Part shown: in pieces, positions 12,061 to 23,229 of the stretch
How the letters are laid out: each line of letters starts with the position of its first letter
Numbering within the stretch: position 1 is the stretch's first letter
NCBI GenBank assembly: GCA_024305745.1
Contig: JAHRBS010000008.1
Span: 1,736,001 to 1,800,000, forward strand
Length of the DNA stretch: 64,000 nt
Source: Polyporus tsugae
Lineage: Eukaryota > Basidiomycota > Agaricomycetes > Polyporales > Polyporaceae
Reading direction: 5' to 3'
Notes under the pieces: generated by a model
Seen by the model: only the letters and a program-made list of their open reading frames with translations
Told to the model about the DNA's origin: nothing
The model's database searches: none
Position numbers and translations under genes: made by a program

Positions 12061-13185
12061 GACTGTGAGGCACTCGGTGTCCGTCCTTGGTCGCGTGAGT
12101 CGATGGAGAGTGCACGCAAAGCGTCGAGAGCAAGAGGGGTGAGAGTTTGCTGATATCTCGAAAGCTGGGGCCCGAGGACCAGCCTCCGGAGTACGTGAGC
12201 TATGTACGAAGAGAGTCGCATGGTGACAGCTGTCCAAGTCGGGGTCGTCGGAGCACAGCCGGAGAAAGAAAGTGTAAGTACTTATTGTATGAAACTTGAA
12301 CACCGTGAGGAAGGAGAACTTACATAGAAGGCAGACAGGCATCCGCTCGCAGTACCGGACAAGGAAATGAGCGACGATTGAGGCGAATAGGCGTGAACAG
12401 AGTAAGTTAAGATAAACGGTGTAAATAAGGGAATCCAGCATCCGTGCAGGGGTGATGTATACGCCGCACTGACAATGGCAGTTTTTGTGTAAGTGCGCGG
12501 CGTGGTTGCTTAGGACACTGCGAAGGCACAATTTTGGGGAAGCGGGGACTCGGACCGTGACGCGGGCGAGCGAGAAGGTTGTCGTATGTCTGAGGAAGGT
12601 ACTTGGATCGTTACATGGTGGCGTGAAGGCACTGTAACACGAAAAGTGTTCCGAACTTAACGGGGAGGAGCGACTTGACAATTTAGTAGAACGACAACTC
12701 ACCTGAGTCTAACCTTCGCTCCTCGAGGCTAGTACACGGTTCTTTGCACGAACTATCGGGACGCTTGCATGCGCACGCCACGGTTGCTATGAGGAGGATG
12801 GATCACAGAAAATGAATACGGAAGATCCCTCAACCGCAGGGATAATCCGCCGAGCAGACATACATACGCCAGGGGTGCATGCCGTACAAGCAATGTAGAA
12901 TACTAATACTATATGAGCCGCGGGCTCGGGGTAGATTAGACGAGAATGGAACGGGGAAGAAAGCTCAACATGCCATCGCGATGTATCGCGCCGCAGTCTG
13001 CCCCCAACAACGAATAACGGAATTCATACGATAATGAGAAGTAGAACACGGCCAACCGTGTGCCATGGCCACCAGCTACGGCAATCATCTGCGCTTGAAG
13101 ACCAGCGGGGCGCGCTCCGGGCTACAACCTCCCGTCAGTATCCATAGTATGCCACGCGAGAGACCGTAAAATGAAAGAAAACGCA
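12061..13185. other. Intergenic between tandem P450 copies
   Basis: Upstream region of copy 1 and downstream region of copy 2. From about 13060 to 13185 it repeats 9610-9730 (shared run including ctacaacctcccgtcag), marking the duplication end. The long minus-strand open frame covering 12.06-12.70 kb reads through the copy 1 start and is low-complexity; I treat it as untranslated leader. Confidence 0.5.
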
Positions 13186-15798
13186 CTATACCGTCAAGCT
13201 GTGCACGCTCTTCAACAGCCGCTTCTTCCTCTCCTCGAACGACTCGCCCTTGAACTGCGCCTCCTCCCGCACCTCCACCTTGTACCGCGACACGATGAGC
13301 GTCAACACTGCGACGCCCTCAGTCTCTGCAAACCCGCGCCCAATGCACCCGCGCGGGCCGCCGCTGAAGGGCAGGAACGCGTCGCGGTTGTAGTTGCCCA
13401 GGAAGCGCGCGGGCTTGAACTTCTCGGGCTCGTCCCAGTAGCGCGGGTTGCGGTGCAGCGAGGGTGTGGAGATGCTGATGTAGGTGTTGCGCGGGACGGG
13501 GATAGTGCGCTTCTCGCCCGCGGCATTCGTCGTGGTGAAGGTCGTGTCCTCGACGTTGACCTTGGGGATGAAGACGACAGGAGGGAACAGGCGGAGGGTC
13601 TCGTTCATGACCCTGAGGTGGTGAAAGCGTAAGCATAAGCGTAGGAAGGGAAGGCGGCGAGAGGGGCCACGTACGCGAGCGAGTATGAGAGCGAGTTGAA
13701 GCTTTCGTAGGTCTAGACAGCAAGCAGTTAGCATGTAGGTGCGTCGAGTTCCGTGAAAGATGGATACGCACAGGGTTCCCGTCGGAGGGCAGGACAGATT
13801 TGACGTTCTGGTAAAACGCCTCCTGCTCGTCCTGGTACAGTGCGAGTAGTATGAACGCGTAGGCCAGGGTGTGCGCCGTCGTCTCGTAGCCTGCCACGAG
13901 AAACAAGAAAACATTACCTAGAGAAATGGCGACGTCAACCATTGGCAACCCAGCATGTCCCAACGTGCCACGTACCGAGGAGTGCGTCGTCAGACAGCTT
14001 CGCCGCGTTGTCCTCCTCCGACTCGTTCGCATCCAGCAGGCTGCTGAACAGATCGCGCCGCTCCGAGTCCTTGACTGTTGCCGTCTGCCGCGCCTCGATC
14101 ATCTCTACGAGGTATTTCTACCACATTCACACAGAGCGTCCATGCCAGACCGAATCAACCAGCTCGTCCCCGATCCAGACGCGCCAAACGACGTACCTCA
14201 AGCTCCTTGTTTGCCCTCAAGAAGTTGCGCATCGTCGGGGTGCCCCAGCGTAGCATCCACTCCGGGAACATGACCCTCCACAGCAGCCGGTGCGAGACCT
14301 CGTACAGCGCGTCCTTGAACGTCATGGTGTACCCCGCGGGCGCGATCTTGTCCTCGTTCCACGAGATGCGCCGCCCGAAGCCAGCGACCCCAATGACCAG
14401 CAGCGCGATCTACGTATCCGTGAGTGCACACACGTCAGGGCCCCTATTTCAGCTGGACAGAGCGAAGCAGACGTACGGGCACAGTGATGTCCATGATGTG
14501 GTTGACGTCGACGACCTCGTTCGTCCCCCACTCGTTCTGGAAGAGGTCCTCGACGATCCGGATGGTCTCATCCCAGACGAGCCGGTTGTTCCTCTGCCGT
14601 CCGTTCGCATTCACACCCGGTTAGCCTTGCATACACATGCGGCGTTAGCGGCTGAGCGGGCGCACCTCGGAGAACGCGGGCGCGACGATCTTGCGCTGGT
14701 GCTTCCACTCGTCGCCCTCGGTCGCGACGATGTTCGTTCCGAACACCCGCAGGAGCGCGTACGGCTCCATCGGCTTTGGGAAGCGCGCGCGTGCCCCGAT
14801 AATTTCCTGCGCACGTTCGAGTTCAGCTCCATACAGGGTACACGGTTGGGGTACACCAGTTTCGGGCAGGGGTACGGGTACGGGTACGGGTTGACTCGGA
14901 GGCGAGCTCGACCCGACCAACTTGACCCACACACGAAGGATCATATGTGAACCCCTCTAGAAGGGTCGCATGGCCTTCTGGTCGCGACAGTCGCAATGCA
15001 GATGGCAGCCTGCTCTCGATCGTGGCACGGTACTGTCGACGGTGCTGAGCACTGCCGTTTGAGCACTGTCACAAGCTCGTCGAAATCAACTGAGTCCATA
15101 ATCACAATCGTAGGCTGCCCCCCACGACGGAGGTTCTCCTGCCTACAATGCAAGTTGTTGTATGGCGGCCGTGCTTGTGGCCCATGCACATGCACAGATG
15201 ACCCGATCTTGTACCCATACCCGTACCTGTATGGGTACGGGTACGGGTAAGGCGGAAATGGCCACGGACATACCCGTGTCCATCTCTAGCTCACTGTCCG
15301 TATCGATGTTTGAACCTAGAGAACTGACCTTGGTGATGTTCGGGTCCGCAATGTAGACGTCCGCTTTGGGGTACGGGAGCACGTTCACCTGTGGTACAAG
15401 TCAGTGCATGTCTCTCCCCGTCGTCCTATCCGTCCCGGATGTCCATCGTGCGTAGCCCAGCGGAAGATGATGACGACGAGGACATACCGCGGTGATGATG
15501 TCCCACCCCGCCTTCGCAAAGTCGTCGTGGTTGGTGTAGAACGGCCATTGTATCCCAGGGGTAAGCCACTTGACCCGAAAGGGAGGGACAAGCCAGCGGT
15601 CGTTAAACACCGTCCGGAGGCCCGGCCAGTACCTAGAGTTTGCTCAGATGTTAGCGGCAACCTCCGGAAGCTCAAAGCTCAGAATGGTCGCACGTACCCG
15701 ATGGCGCGCTCTTCCTGTCGGAACGCCGCGAACTTCTGGAGGACGAATATGGCAGCGAAGGTGCCGAGTAGGACGTAGACCTGCCCAGTTTCGAGCAT
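13186..15798 (-). CDS. Cytochrome P450, tandem copy 2, apparently intact
   Basis: Minus-strand membrane-bound P450 monooxygenase; the substrate is unknown. The ATG at 15798 begins a hydrophobic anchor (VYVLLGTFAAIFVLQ). Following exons encode ERAIG-YWPGLRTVF, the segment VLPYPKADVYIADPN, helix C motif WKHQRKIVAPAF, and helix I with AGYETTAHTLAYAF. The ExxR motif is ETLRLFPP, the PERF-like segment FKPARFLGNYNR, and the heme loop FSGGPRGCIGRGF with its Cys ligand. The stop is at 13186-13188. It has about seven introns; most positions match copy 1. One intron, at about 14.82-15.33 kb, is enlarged by an insertion that copy 1 lacks. Copy 1 is frameshifted, so this is likely the only working member of the pair. 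The subfamily is unassigned; motifs differ from the P450 at the window start. Confidence 0.87.
14960..15298. repeat. Insertion in a P450 intron, dispersed repeat family
   Basis: Copy 1 and copy 2 of the P450 align through the intron up to gaacccctctag and again from the segment ending gaactgacctt. Copy 2 has about 340 extra bases between them. The insert contains CTGTCACAAgctcGTCGAAATC near 15065-15085, which recurs with few changes near 19757-19777, and near its end an inverted pair of TACCCG and CGGGTA hexamers at about 15211-15249. No open frame of note. I infer a small non-autonomous mobile element or its relic. Confidence 0.6.
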
Positions 15799-16168
15799 GG
15801 CGCTCTGATAAAGTTCAAATTGAGCAGGCTGTTCGGCAGGAGAACTACTTTCAGGTCGAGACTTCGGGGTGAGTTCGAGTAAGCAGTGGCAGAGACAATC
15901 CTGTAGCGATAGTCGTCGCTTTCTCTGTCGTCCCTGACTTTGCATCAATAAACTTTTACGGGCTGTGCATGTCACGACTTGGAAATCCAAGCCCCGCTTA
16001 TATCACAGCGCCTAATCCGGTAAACAGGCCGGCGCCTGCGGCTTGTCGAATGTTTATTTCTCTCTCTCTCTCTCCACGAGCCACGAAAGGCACCGAACAG
16101 CCTATTTGAAGGAACAATTGGTGGAGGTCAAGCATGACATAAAAAGTTATTGACGGGGGGAGCAAACT

Positions 16169-16240
16169 TAGCAACTCCTGGTTTCGATCCAGGGACTTCA
16201 GGGTTATGAGCCCTGCACGCTTCCACTGCGTCAAGTTGCT
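16169..16240 (-). tRNA. Initiator tRNA-Met (CAT)
   Basis: The 72-base minus-strand sequence folds into a full cloverleaf with no intron. The acceptor stem AGCAACT/AGTTGCT is perfectly paired with discriminator A. The anticodon stem CAGGG/CCCTG encloses loop CTCATAA with anticodon CAT. The T stem CCTGG/CCAGG encloses loop ATCGAAA. Three traits are known marks of the eukaryotic initiator: the A1-U72 pair, A instead of T at the start of the T loop (AUCGAAA), and three G-C pairs next to the anticodon loop. Internal A-box and B-box-like promoter segments are therefore within the gene. A five-T run lies about 30 bases downstream on the minus strand as a possible Pol III stop. Confidence 0.93.
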
Positions 16241-17355
16241 CTACTCCATAAGGTACTGATATCTCTGTCATTGACATAGCAGAGCATTGTCAAATTCATC
16301 GGACTTACGCCCATGCAGCAAAATGACCTGTGCATCGTTCGCATTATCTGCAGGACCAGAACTTGGATGTCTTCACGCCGAGTTCCTACTTTCGTCAAGA
16401 TGCAAAAGTGGCTTAAGAAAGTCGAACATCCAGGACCGGACCCCCTGTGTACCGATCGTACAACCGTCGCTCCAGATCGGACACACGTTGCGGCGCCGAT
16501 CAAACGATTTGTCCAGTCAACCTAAGCCACCCGGGTACAAGCGCAATGACAACATGAGCCGAGTTTCACACCGACACCAAGGACAGATGAAGATCCTGGG
16601 CAGCGTCGTGCTCTCAGCAACGAGATGTTGTATCTCGGTGGCACGTTGAGATGTGTTGGTGCTGCTTCCTGTGAGGCGGGGGTTTCGGGCAGATACCAAC
16701 CATGACACGGTTCTGCATGCGTTTTCTGAGCGTGGGCAAGGGATGAGGATGGGTCTGCACCTTACCTTTCGTACTCAATTCCAGCACATTGATATCGATT
16801 CCCAGAGGACATATGCCCCGCAGTCGAGTCTGGATGCAGTCAGCCCAAACTAAGGATGTTAGGTGCGTCGAGCATAGCTCCACGCCACATCCTAGGTGAG
16901 GCGGGTCGGAGGAATGGAGCGCTCGCAACGCTATGTACAAAACTCTCAGTCGGATGTGAGCGCCGCATGTTAGTGATGCCGAATGCTGAGGGATCGAAAA
17001 CGTAGGGGGGTATGGAGAAATGATAAACGCAGAAGGGATAACACCAGCCTATCATTCTTTCCCAGCCGGCGACACTGCTCAGGCTCAAGCCGCCCTGCTG
17101 CCCGCGCCTTGAACTTTCGTACACAAGTACACAAGTTACGCGAGAGCGATGCGATGGGCGCTGCCATCACGTAGAACGACGCCCGTAGGATCTGTATAAA
17201 CATCTCACGCGAACGGACCGGTCCACGAACTCGCACCTGCAGCCACGCCCATCGAACTTTATTGCATTCGCACGAACACGCAACTGGACGCACCCAATCT
17301 CCATCTCTATCGCCACATCGACGACGACGACCGCCACCACCCCGACGCTGAGGAC
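16241..17355. other. Intergenic, no supported gene
   Basis: About 1.1 kb of mostly unique sequence between the tRNA and the DUF6593 gene. Open frames at 16.29-16.65 and 16.84-17.29 kb show no domain or splice logic. The last hundred bases before 17356 are C-rich with CCACC and TCGCCAC runs, as expected for a fungal core promoter and leader. Confidence 0.4.
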
Positions 17356-17999
17356 ATGTTGCAGCTCACGTTCACGGACCGCCCGCTGAACTCGACGGTC
17401 GTGAACGCGGCCAATGACGAGATGCTGTACGACATCAAGACGCCACAGTTGCGTGGGGGCTCAACGACGACGGTGCGGGACGCGAGGGGGGACGTGGTGG
17501 CGAAGTACGAGAGCTCCGCGTTCATGCACGAGCTGACCATCCGGGGGGAGAGGAGGGACTTGAACGGCTGGTTGGAGCGCGAGCACACCTTGTCATTGTG
17601 AGTACCATCGAAGGTCTAGGGTTCAGGAATGTGGAGCTGACCTGAGAACATGTGCAGATCGAGGCGGATGCATGCGCCGAACGGGAGGAAGTACGAGTGG
17701 AGGCGAAACAAGTTCACCTGGTTGGTGAGTGCGGCGATCCCAGCATGGGACGCCTATGTACCCGCCGAGTGGAATGCGAACGAAGACTCACCTATGCTGA
17801 GCAGGTCACTGATGCTGAAACGGGCCAGTTGGTAGCTATGTCACGAAGCGCGAGCAAGTTGGATGGGACGAAGTTCACGGTGGAGATATTGGAGGAGGGC
17901 TTGCCAATCCTGGATGCAATCGTGACGTCGTTTGCGCTCCTCGAGGCGAGGGCGAAAGCGGCGCATGCTATCGCACTTGGACGCGAATCCAGCGGGTGA
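17356..17999 (+). CDS. DUF6593-family protein
   Basis: 167-aa protein from three exons, 17356-17597, 17658-17724 and 17805-17999, with matching phases; the last acceptor (ctgagcag) was chosen because it alone keeps the frame open. It begins with LQLTFTDRPLNSTVV and contains MLYDIKTP, VVAKYE, the basic turn NGRKYEWRRNKFTW and a C-terminal helix-rich tail. This order (small beta strands, tryptophan-rich KYEWRR core, late hydrophobic strand) matches DUF6593, a family abundant in Agaricomycetes with no known biochemical role and a fold often compared with LURP/tubby-like domains. No signal or membrane segment. A second member lies at 40633-41340. Confidence 0.72.
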
Positions 18000-18470
18000 T
18001 ACGCGGTGAGTTGGGGAGTGAATTCGTTCCATCTGGGTTCCATAGGGTTTTTTGTTTCCTCGGGCAGGATGTATCAACTAGCATAAGTTATTGAGTATTG
18101 CACTCACACGTTCCCGACCATTCCCGACAACGTCCAGACTCGCAAGGAGAATAGTGATTTCCTTGCCCATGGACACTTTGTCATTTGCACGTCGCGAAAC
18201 GAGGTAGACAAAAGCGAGTGTGCACAGGCTGCACAAGAGGCGAGAGGCTCATGCTGTGAGCATTCAACGTTTTATTTCCAGGCACACGGGCGTCTGTTAT
18301 GCCTCCCCGATAAAGCCGGGGCGAGCCGTGCCGAAGGTGCTGGAACCAGCGAGTGCAGGGAGCATGCTGACTACGACGACCACTGCTCTTATAAACCGTC
18401 TTATACACCTCACTTAACGACCACACACGTCCCTCCTAGAATTTCTCCCACTGGGTATCGCCGCTTCAGC
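18000..18470. other. Intergenic, promoter region of the FYVE-RING gene
   Basis: About 470 bases. No open frame of interest. The segment at 18397-18470 (CTTATACACCTCAC, then pyrimidine-rich) is a plausible leader for the ATG at 18471. Confidence 0.4.
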
Positions 18471-20970
18471 ATGTCCGACGGGAGGGGAATGCCGCTGCTG
18501 AGTGGCCCGGCCCCAGAGTACACAGTAAACGAGCCGTCATGCCGGAAGTGCAACAAGGAGTTCAACATCCTCTTCGCGCGATCCAAGAAGTGTAACCACT
18601 GTGGTGCGTCTCATAACAGGCGTTCGCCATTTACATGCTCATCGGTCCCATTTTCTCGGGTATATGTGGTCATAGGATACTCTTACTGCCACTCATGTGC
18701 GGACTACCAGGCGCTCATGCCGCGGCGCGCGGATGTGGGTGCCGGAAGCACGGTCGGGTACGACCCATTGCCTGTATGCGCGTTCTGCATAGAGATGTTG
18801 CAAAGTATGTGCATATCCGGTCGTTCCGAAGAGAAGTTACGGGCGTTGAAAGGGGTGCTTGTGCTTGCACAGTTACGGCAGGCGGGAAGGGGCAGCTGAA
18901 ACAGCTCCCGATGGCGAAGCTCAAGAAGTACGCGAAGTCTTACAACATTAGCGTCGCGGGTATTCTGGAGAAGGACGATTTTGTTGAGAAGTTGATGGCT
19001 GCACGGGTATGTCCATGTCATTTTCTGCTTTCTGCTGCTTCTCCCTCTGCTCCGAGATCCCCCAAGTCGTGTCGCCCACGGGACTGAATGGGAACACTCA
19101 ATGATTCCGCCCTCCTCACTCCTTTTGCCACGCTTTGAACCGTATCACCGGTGCGCATGCTACAATCGTACAGGGTGCGACCGGTGTTCCGTCGTCCTTG
19201 GCTTGGCTTATATGTTGGCCATAGCCTTGCCCATTGACGTACTGCTGGCATCTGTCTTGCGAATCTTTTAAGGCGTGGGATGGTGACAGTCTCAGTTGGG
19301 TTTCTCCGTGCCATGATACGCGTCCGAGAATCATGATGTAGGATACGGTGGCAGTAGTCTCTGCATCGAGAACCAGTCACCTCCTTTCGGTATGACCGTG
19401 GCGGTGGCGTATGCTGTCCGCCATCTATGTGCGATAAGATTACATTTCGCAACGATGGATGCTTCATTTGCGTGTGGGGGGGACCAACGGTCACTGGGAG
19501 AATTGATTGACTCTGAATCAGGTATACATGTAACCATTTTGGCCATACCGGTATCCCTACCCGCACGCAGGTACCCATGAAGATCAGGTATGTCACCGTG
19601 CGGACACTGTCAGTACAACCCGTGCATGTGAATGGGGTGGCAACGTCGACGGCTGGCACTTGAACGGTAATCGTGGGCCGGAACTTCTGGGACTGTATGC
19701 GCACAAGTCATGAGGGCATTGCACGCTCGACGGCGCTGACTGCAATATCTGTCACAAAATTGTCGAAATCGACCCGGTCTACAATACTTACTATACTCAT
19801 TACAGAGACCTGACGGTTGCCTACCGCACCCAAATGAGAGCTATTATCGGAAGCACTCTGTCCCGAATCGCGCAAGTAACCGACCACGCGGACTTTTCAC
19901 TCGAGCAATGGACGCAATGTCAGGCGACCGCGGTTCATCCTCTTCGTCGCCACCACCACGACAACAGTCGCAACCTCAACATCAAAGACAGCAACACCAA
20001 CAACACCCGCAATACGCTCAATACCAGCCCCGCCAACGGACGACCTCAGGTCCTGGCAGATATAATCCTCACACCCAAGCTGATCCAAGGTCACAGCAAC
20101 AGCAACAGCAATATCGATCGCCGCCAGCACAGGCACCTCGGACCTCACAGCCTGGTACTCCTCCCCAATATACCCAACCAAGCCGACCCGACCACCTCAA
20201 CGTCCCACCCCAAGCGTCAACCCGACCACGCGCGGCGTCGACATCTTCCACCCCCCGTGCGGCTTCGTCTTCGCCGGCCCGCCCCGTCGTCGTGCCCAGC
20301 ATCGACCAGCTGCTCGAAATGACGGACGCCCAAGTCGCCGCGCTCTCGATAGGCTCACTCAAGGAGGTCCTCTTCAAGAACCACGTCACCGCGCGGCTCA
20401 TCGTCGAGAAGGGCGAGCTCGTGTCTCGCGTGAAGACGCTTGTCGAGGAGGAGAGGGGTGAGCGGGAGCGCAAGGCGCGTGAAGAGGAGGCCGAGCGTCA
20501 ATACGAAGAGCAGATACGGACGGCGCGGGAAGGGTCGTCGACACCGGCGGCTCCCTCTCAGTCGGTGTCCCCTGGCCCGGAGCGGGCAGAGGATGGGGAG
20601 GGAGGTGTCCAGATGCCTGTGCCCCAGCCGGCGTTCCCGGAGGCATCGTCGTCGCCGCCTAAGCGTGTTGTCACGCCTCCGCCAACAAGCATGCTGTCGG
20701 CCAACGCACAGGCGATGGCATCCCGCCTAGAGCGGACGGGCTTGTGTGTTATTTGCCAAGACGAAGAGGCCAACATCGCGATTGTCGACTGCGGGTACGT
20801 CTTCGAGAGTTCCTTGCGTGATTTACCAGCTGACGCTCCCAATCACGAATAGGCACCTGGCGATGTGTCGAGGATGCTCCGACCTGATAATGAACAGCAC
20901 GAGGGAGTGTCCACTATGTCGGACGAGAATCGTTACGGAAAGCCGACTACTTCGTATCTTCAAATCCTGA
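18471..20970 (+). CDS. FYVE-SAP-RING E3 ubiquitin ligase, rififylin/CARP-like
   Basis: Domain order matches animal rififylin/RNF34-type ligases. Exons 18471-18603, 18676-18804 and 18873-about 19010 encode a FYVE-like zinc finger with four Cys pairs (CRKC, CNHC, CHSC, CAFC) and a SAP-like helix pair (LKQLPMAKLKKYAKSY). After a large gap, the frame to 20794 encodes a Q/P/S-rich linker, a second SAP-like motif (ALSIGSLKEVLF), a charged coiled stretch (EERGERERKAREEEAERQ) and the start of a C3HC4 RING (CVICQDEE). Exon 20853-20970 completes it (CGHLAMCRGC, CPLCRTRI). The 19.01-19.9 kb interval is either an intron of about 0.9 kb swollen by a repeat or a break between two genes; I could not find a phase-perfect junction, and an in-frame stop at 19085-19087 would end a FYVE-only product. 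Confidence 0.62.
19540..19820. repeat. Dispersed repeat copy within the FYVE-RING gene
   Basis: Contains TACCGGTATCCCTACCCG and GGTACCCAT hexamer-type sequence at 19546-19578, and CTCGACGGCGCTGA followed by CTGTCACAAAATTGTCGAAATC at about 19728-19777. The second block matches the insertion in the P450 intron near 15.04-15.09 kb. Boundaries are approximate. Confidence 0.5.
20090..20124 (+). repeat. CAACAG trinucleotide-type run in coding sequence
   Basis: Short CAA/CAG run encoding a glutamine stretch in the disordered linker of the RING protein. Confidence 0.6.
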
Positions 20971-21535
20971 GCATCGCCGTGTTATGACCGGGTGTCGTGG
21001 TGTGTCCCTCTGTTCATCGCGCTTGTCGATGCTGTCTCTGCGTCCTATTCTTGCAGTAATCTTGTATGACATGACTGTACCATGCTGTTGTGCTAATAAT
21101 GCAATTTAATTCTGGCTTCTATGCGGGATCGATCCCGCCTCGAACAAATGCGTGTGAGTCTTCTCACCTCTGATCTTGTCGAGATTGGTGATGCATTAGT
21201 CCTAATACCTCCACGCACATGCCAGGTCTGCAGGCTTTCCTTTGGACGACCAATGAAAGTTGAATGGTATCGGCCACGGACGGCGCTAACGGCGGCACTG
21301 ACTCCGATCGGGTATCATGCAGAATGGTTCTATCCAGTCGTAGTTACCGGTCGGCATATGCATACGTGAGGAAAAGCACTACCGTGGCCGTGACATGCCT
21401 TGTAAGGAGACCGCGCCGACGAGTCGGGAATGGGACGACACAGGAGGTGCTTTGTACGTCACGGACCATAGATAGTATTTTATAACGTCACTGATCGAGT
21501 TACCCTCACAGGCCAGAGCTCTAGCGCACTGCGAG
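20971..21535. other. Intergenic part of the duplicated unit (copy A)
   Basis: Region between the RING stop and the AKR promoter. It recurs at 24741-25276 with scattered differences (both share TGTCCCTCTGTTCATCGCGC and ATGCGTGTGAGTCTTC). No gene is supported. Confidence 0.6.
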
Positions 21536-21543
21536 TATATAAA
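21536..21543 (+). promoter_or_regulatory. TATA box of AKR copy A
   Basis: TATATAAA in context GCGAG-TATATAAA-GCGATGGG, 112 bases before the ATG. The same context is kept in copy B, so the promoter was duplicated with the gene. Confidence 0.55.
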
Positions 21544-21654
21544 GCGATGGGTAAGGTAAGGAAGGGAACAACCTTGTCCTCCGTCGCATCTCGAACATCC
21601 CATCCAACTAAGCTTCCAGCTCCCTCATAACCGTCTTTCCAACCGTACATCGGA

Positions 21655-23229
21655 ATGCCCGGGGTCGTCGATCTCATGGGTCCCGCAGGCCCCGCCCCGA
21701 CCAAGCTCGGTCGCCACCGCCGACTAAGCGACAAGGCAGGGATCCACGTCTCGCCGATCTGCCTCGGGGGCATGAGCATCGGGGACAAGTGGGCAGAGTA
21801 TGGCTTGGGCGCCATGGATAAGGCGTCGAGCTTCACGCTGCTCGACGCGTTCTACGATGCGGGCGGGAACTTCATCGACACTGCGAACGACTACCAGGAC
21901 GGGAGCTCAGAGGCGTTCATCGGCGAGTGGATGGAGACCCGCGGGATCAGGGACCAGATCGTCATTGCAACCAAGGTAAGTAAAGAGTTTCAACTTTAAA
22001 GGTCGGCGAGGAGCCCGATTGGATGGCTGAGCGTGACGGGACGGCCCGGGGCAATAGTATACGACCAACTACAAGCGCGGCAGGACGGATATCAAGCAGC
22101 ACTCGGCTTACACCGGGAACAATATGAAATCACTCCACCTCTCGGTCGAGGAGTCTCTCAAGAACCTGCGGACCAGTTACATCGACATTCTCTACATCCA
22201 CTGGGTGAGCGAACTATCTGGCGCAATACATCCCACATATTCATTCCCTTTCCACAGTGGGACTACCAGACCAGCGTCGAGGAGGTCATGAACGGGCTCC
22301 ATGGCCTCGTCATGGCCGGCAAAGTGCTCTACCTTGTAAGCCCTTCACCTCCTCCCACTTCTCTCGTCGTCTTCACTCGCTCAACACCATCCTACCGCAC
22401 ACAGGGTATCTCCGACGCGCCCGCCTGGATCGTCTCCCGTGCGAACCAGTACGCGCGCGACCACGGCAAGACGCCGTTCAGCGTCTACCAAGGCCAGTGG
22501 AATGTCATGACGCGCGACCTCGAGCGGGACGTCATCCCGATGGCCCGGGCCGAGGGTATGGCGCTCGCGCCTTGGAACGTGCTGGCTGGGGGCAGGATCC
22601 GCTCGGACGCGCAGGAGCATGCGCGCCGCGAGACAGGCGAGAAGGGTGAGTCTGGGTCGCCAGAGTCGCGGCTGCTGGGGGTGTGCTGACGCATGGCGGT
22701 TCTTCATCCTTGCATCTTGTGTGTCAGGACGGGTGTTCTACACCGACGAGTGGGAGCGCACCGAGACAGAGCGCAATGTCGCGCGGGTGCTTGAGGAGGT
22801 CGCCGCTGAGGTTGGCGCGAAGAGCGTTCAAGCTGGTACGTCGCGTCGGGATCTGTTAACTTCGTCAGACGGGACTAACTTGTTCGGGGCGTGTGCAGTC
22901 GCGATCGCGTACGTGATGCAGAAGGTGCCGTACGTGTTCCCCATCGTCGGCGGGCGCAAGGTCGAGCACCTGCATGGGAACCTCGAGGCGCTCGACATCG
23001 CGCTCACCGAGGCGCATATCCGCAAGATCGAGGGCGCGGTGCCATTCGAGGCGGGCGTTCCGCATGACCTCACGGTGAGTTTAGGGTGTGTTTTTTGTCC
23101 GGGAGCTACCGACTAATGAGGATTGTGTGCTAGGGCGACGGCACGTTTTATAACATGGGGTACACCAGCGCCGGGCAGTACGATATGTGGCCTGCTCGCC
23201 AGGCGATCCGTCCGAGCGGGTCTAACTGA
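21655..23229 (+). CDS. Aldo/keto reductase, aryl-alcohol dehydrogenase type, copy A
   Basis: 388-aa NADPH-dependent reductase in the fungal AAD group (AKR9-like), which interconverts aromatic aldehydes and alcohols. Seven exons: 21655-21975, 22058-22204, 22258-22335, 22405-22645, 22728-22835, 22899-23074, 23134-23229; phases agree. Catalytic tetrad candidates are visible: Asp in FIDTAND, Tyr in DYQDGSSE, Lys in IVIATK, His in YIHWWDY. Cofactor-side motifs include GISDAPAW, SVYQGQWN and the late PIVGGRKVEHL. No signal peptide, so cytosolic. Typical AAD proteins run 380-390 residues, so it is full length. In white-rot fungi this family acts on lignin-derived aromatics such as veratraldehyde; that role here is inference. 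Copy B differs at few positions, for example TAND here against TANN there. Confidence 0.93.

Noticed and set aside
11941..12702. 253-codon minus-strand frame reading into P450 copy 1
   Set aside because: The conserved protein begins at the ATG at 12060; the extra upstream part is Cys/Ser/Phe-rich, low in structure and not shared with copy 2, so it is leader sequence.
16057..16074. TC dinucleotide run
   Set aside because: Very short simple repeat upstream of the P450 gene; no function is indicated.
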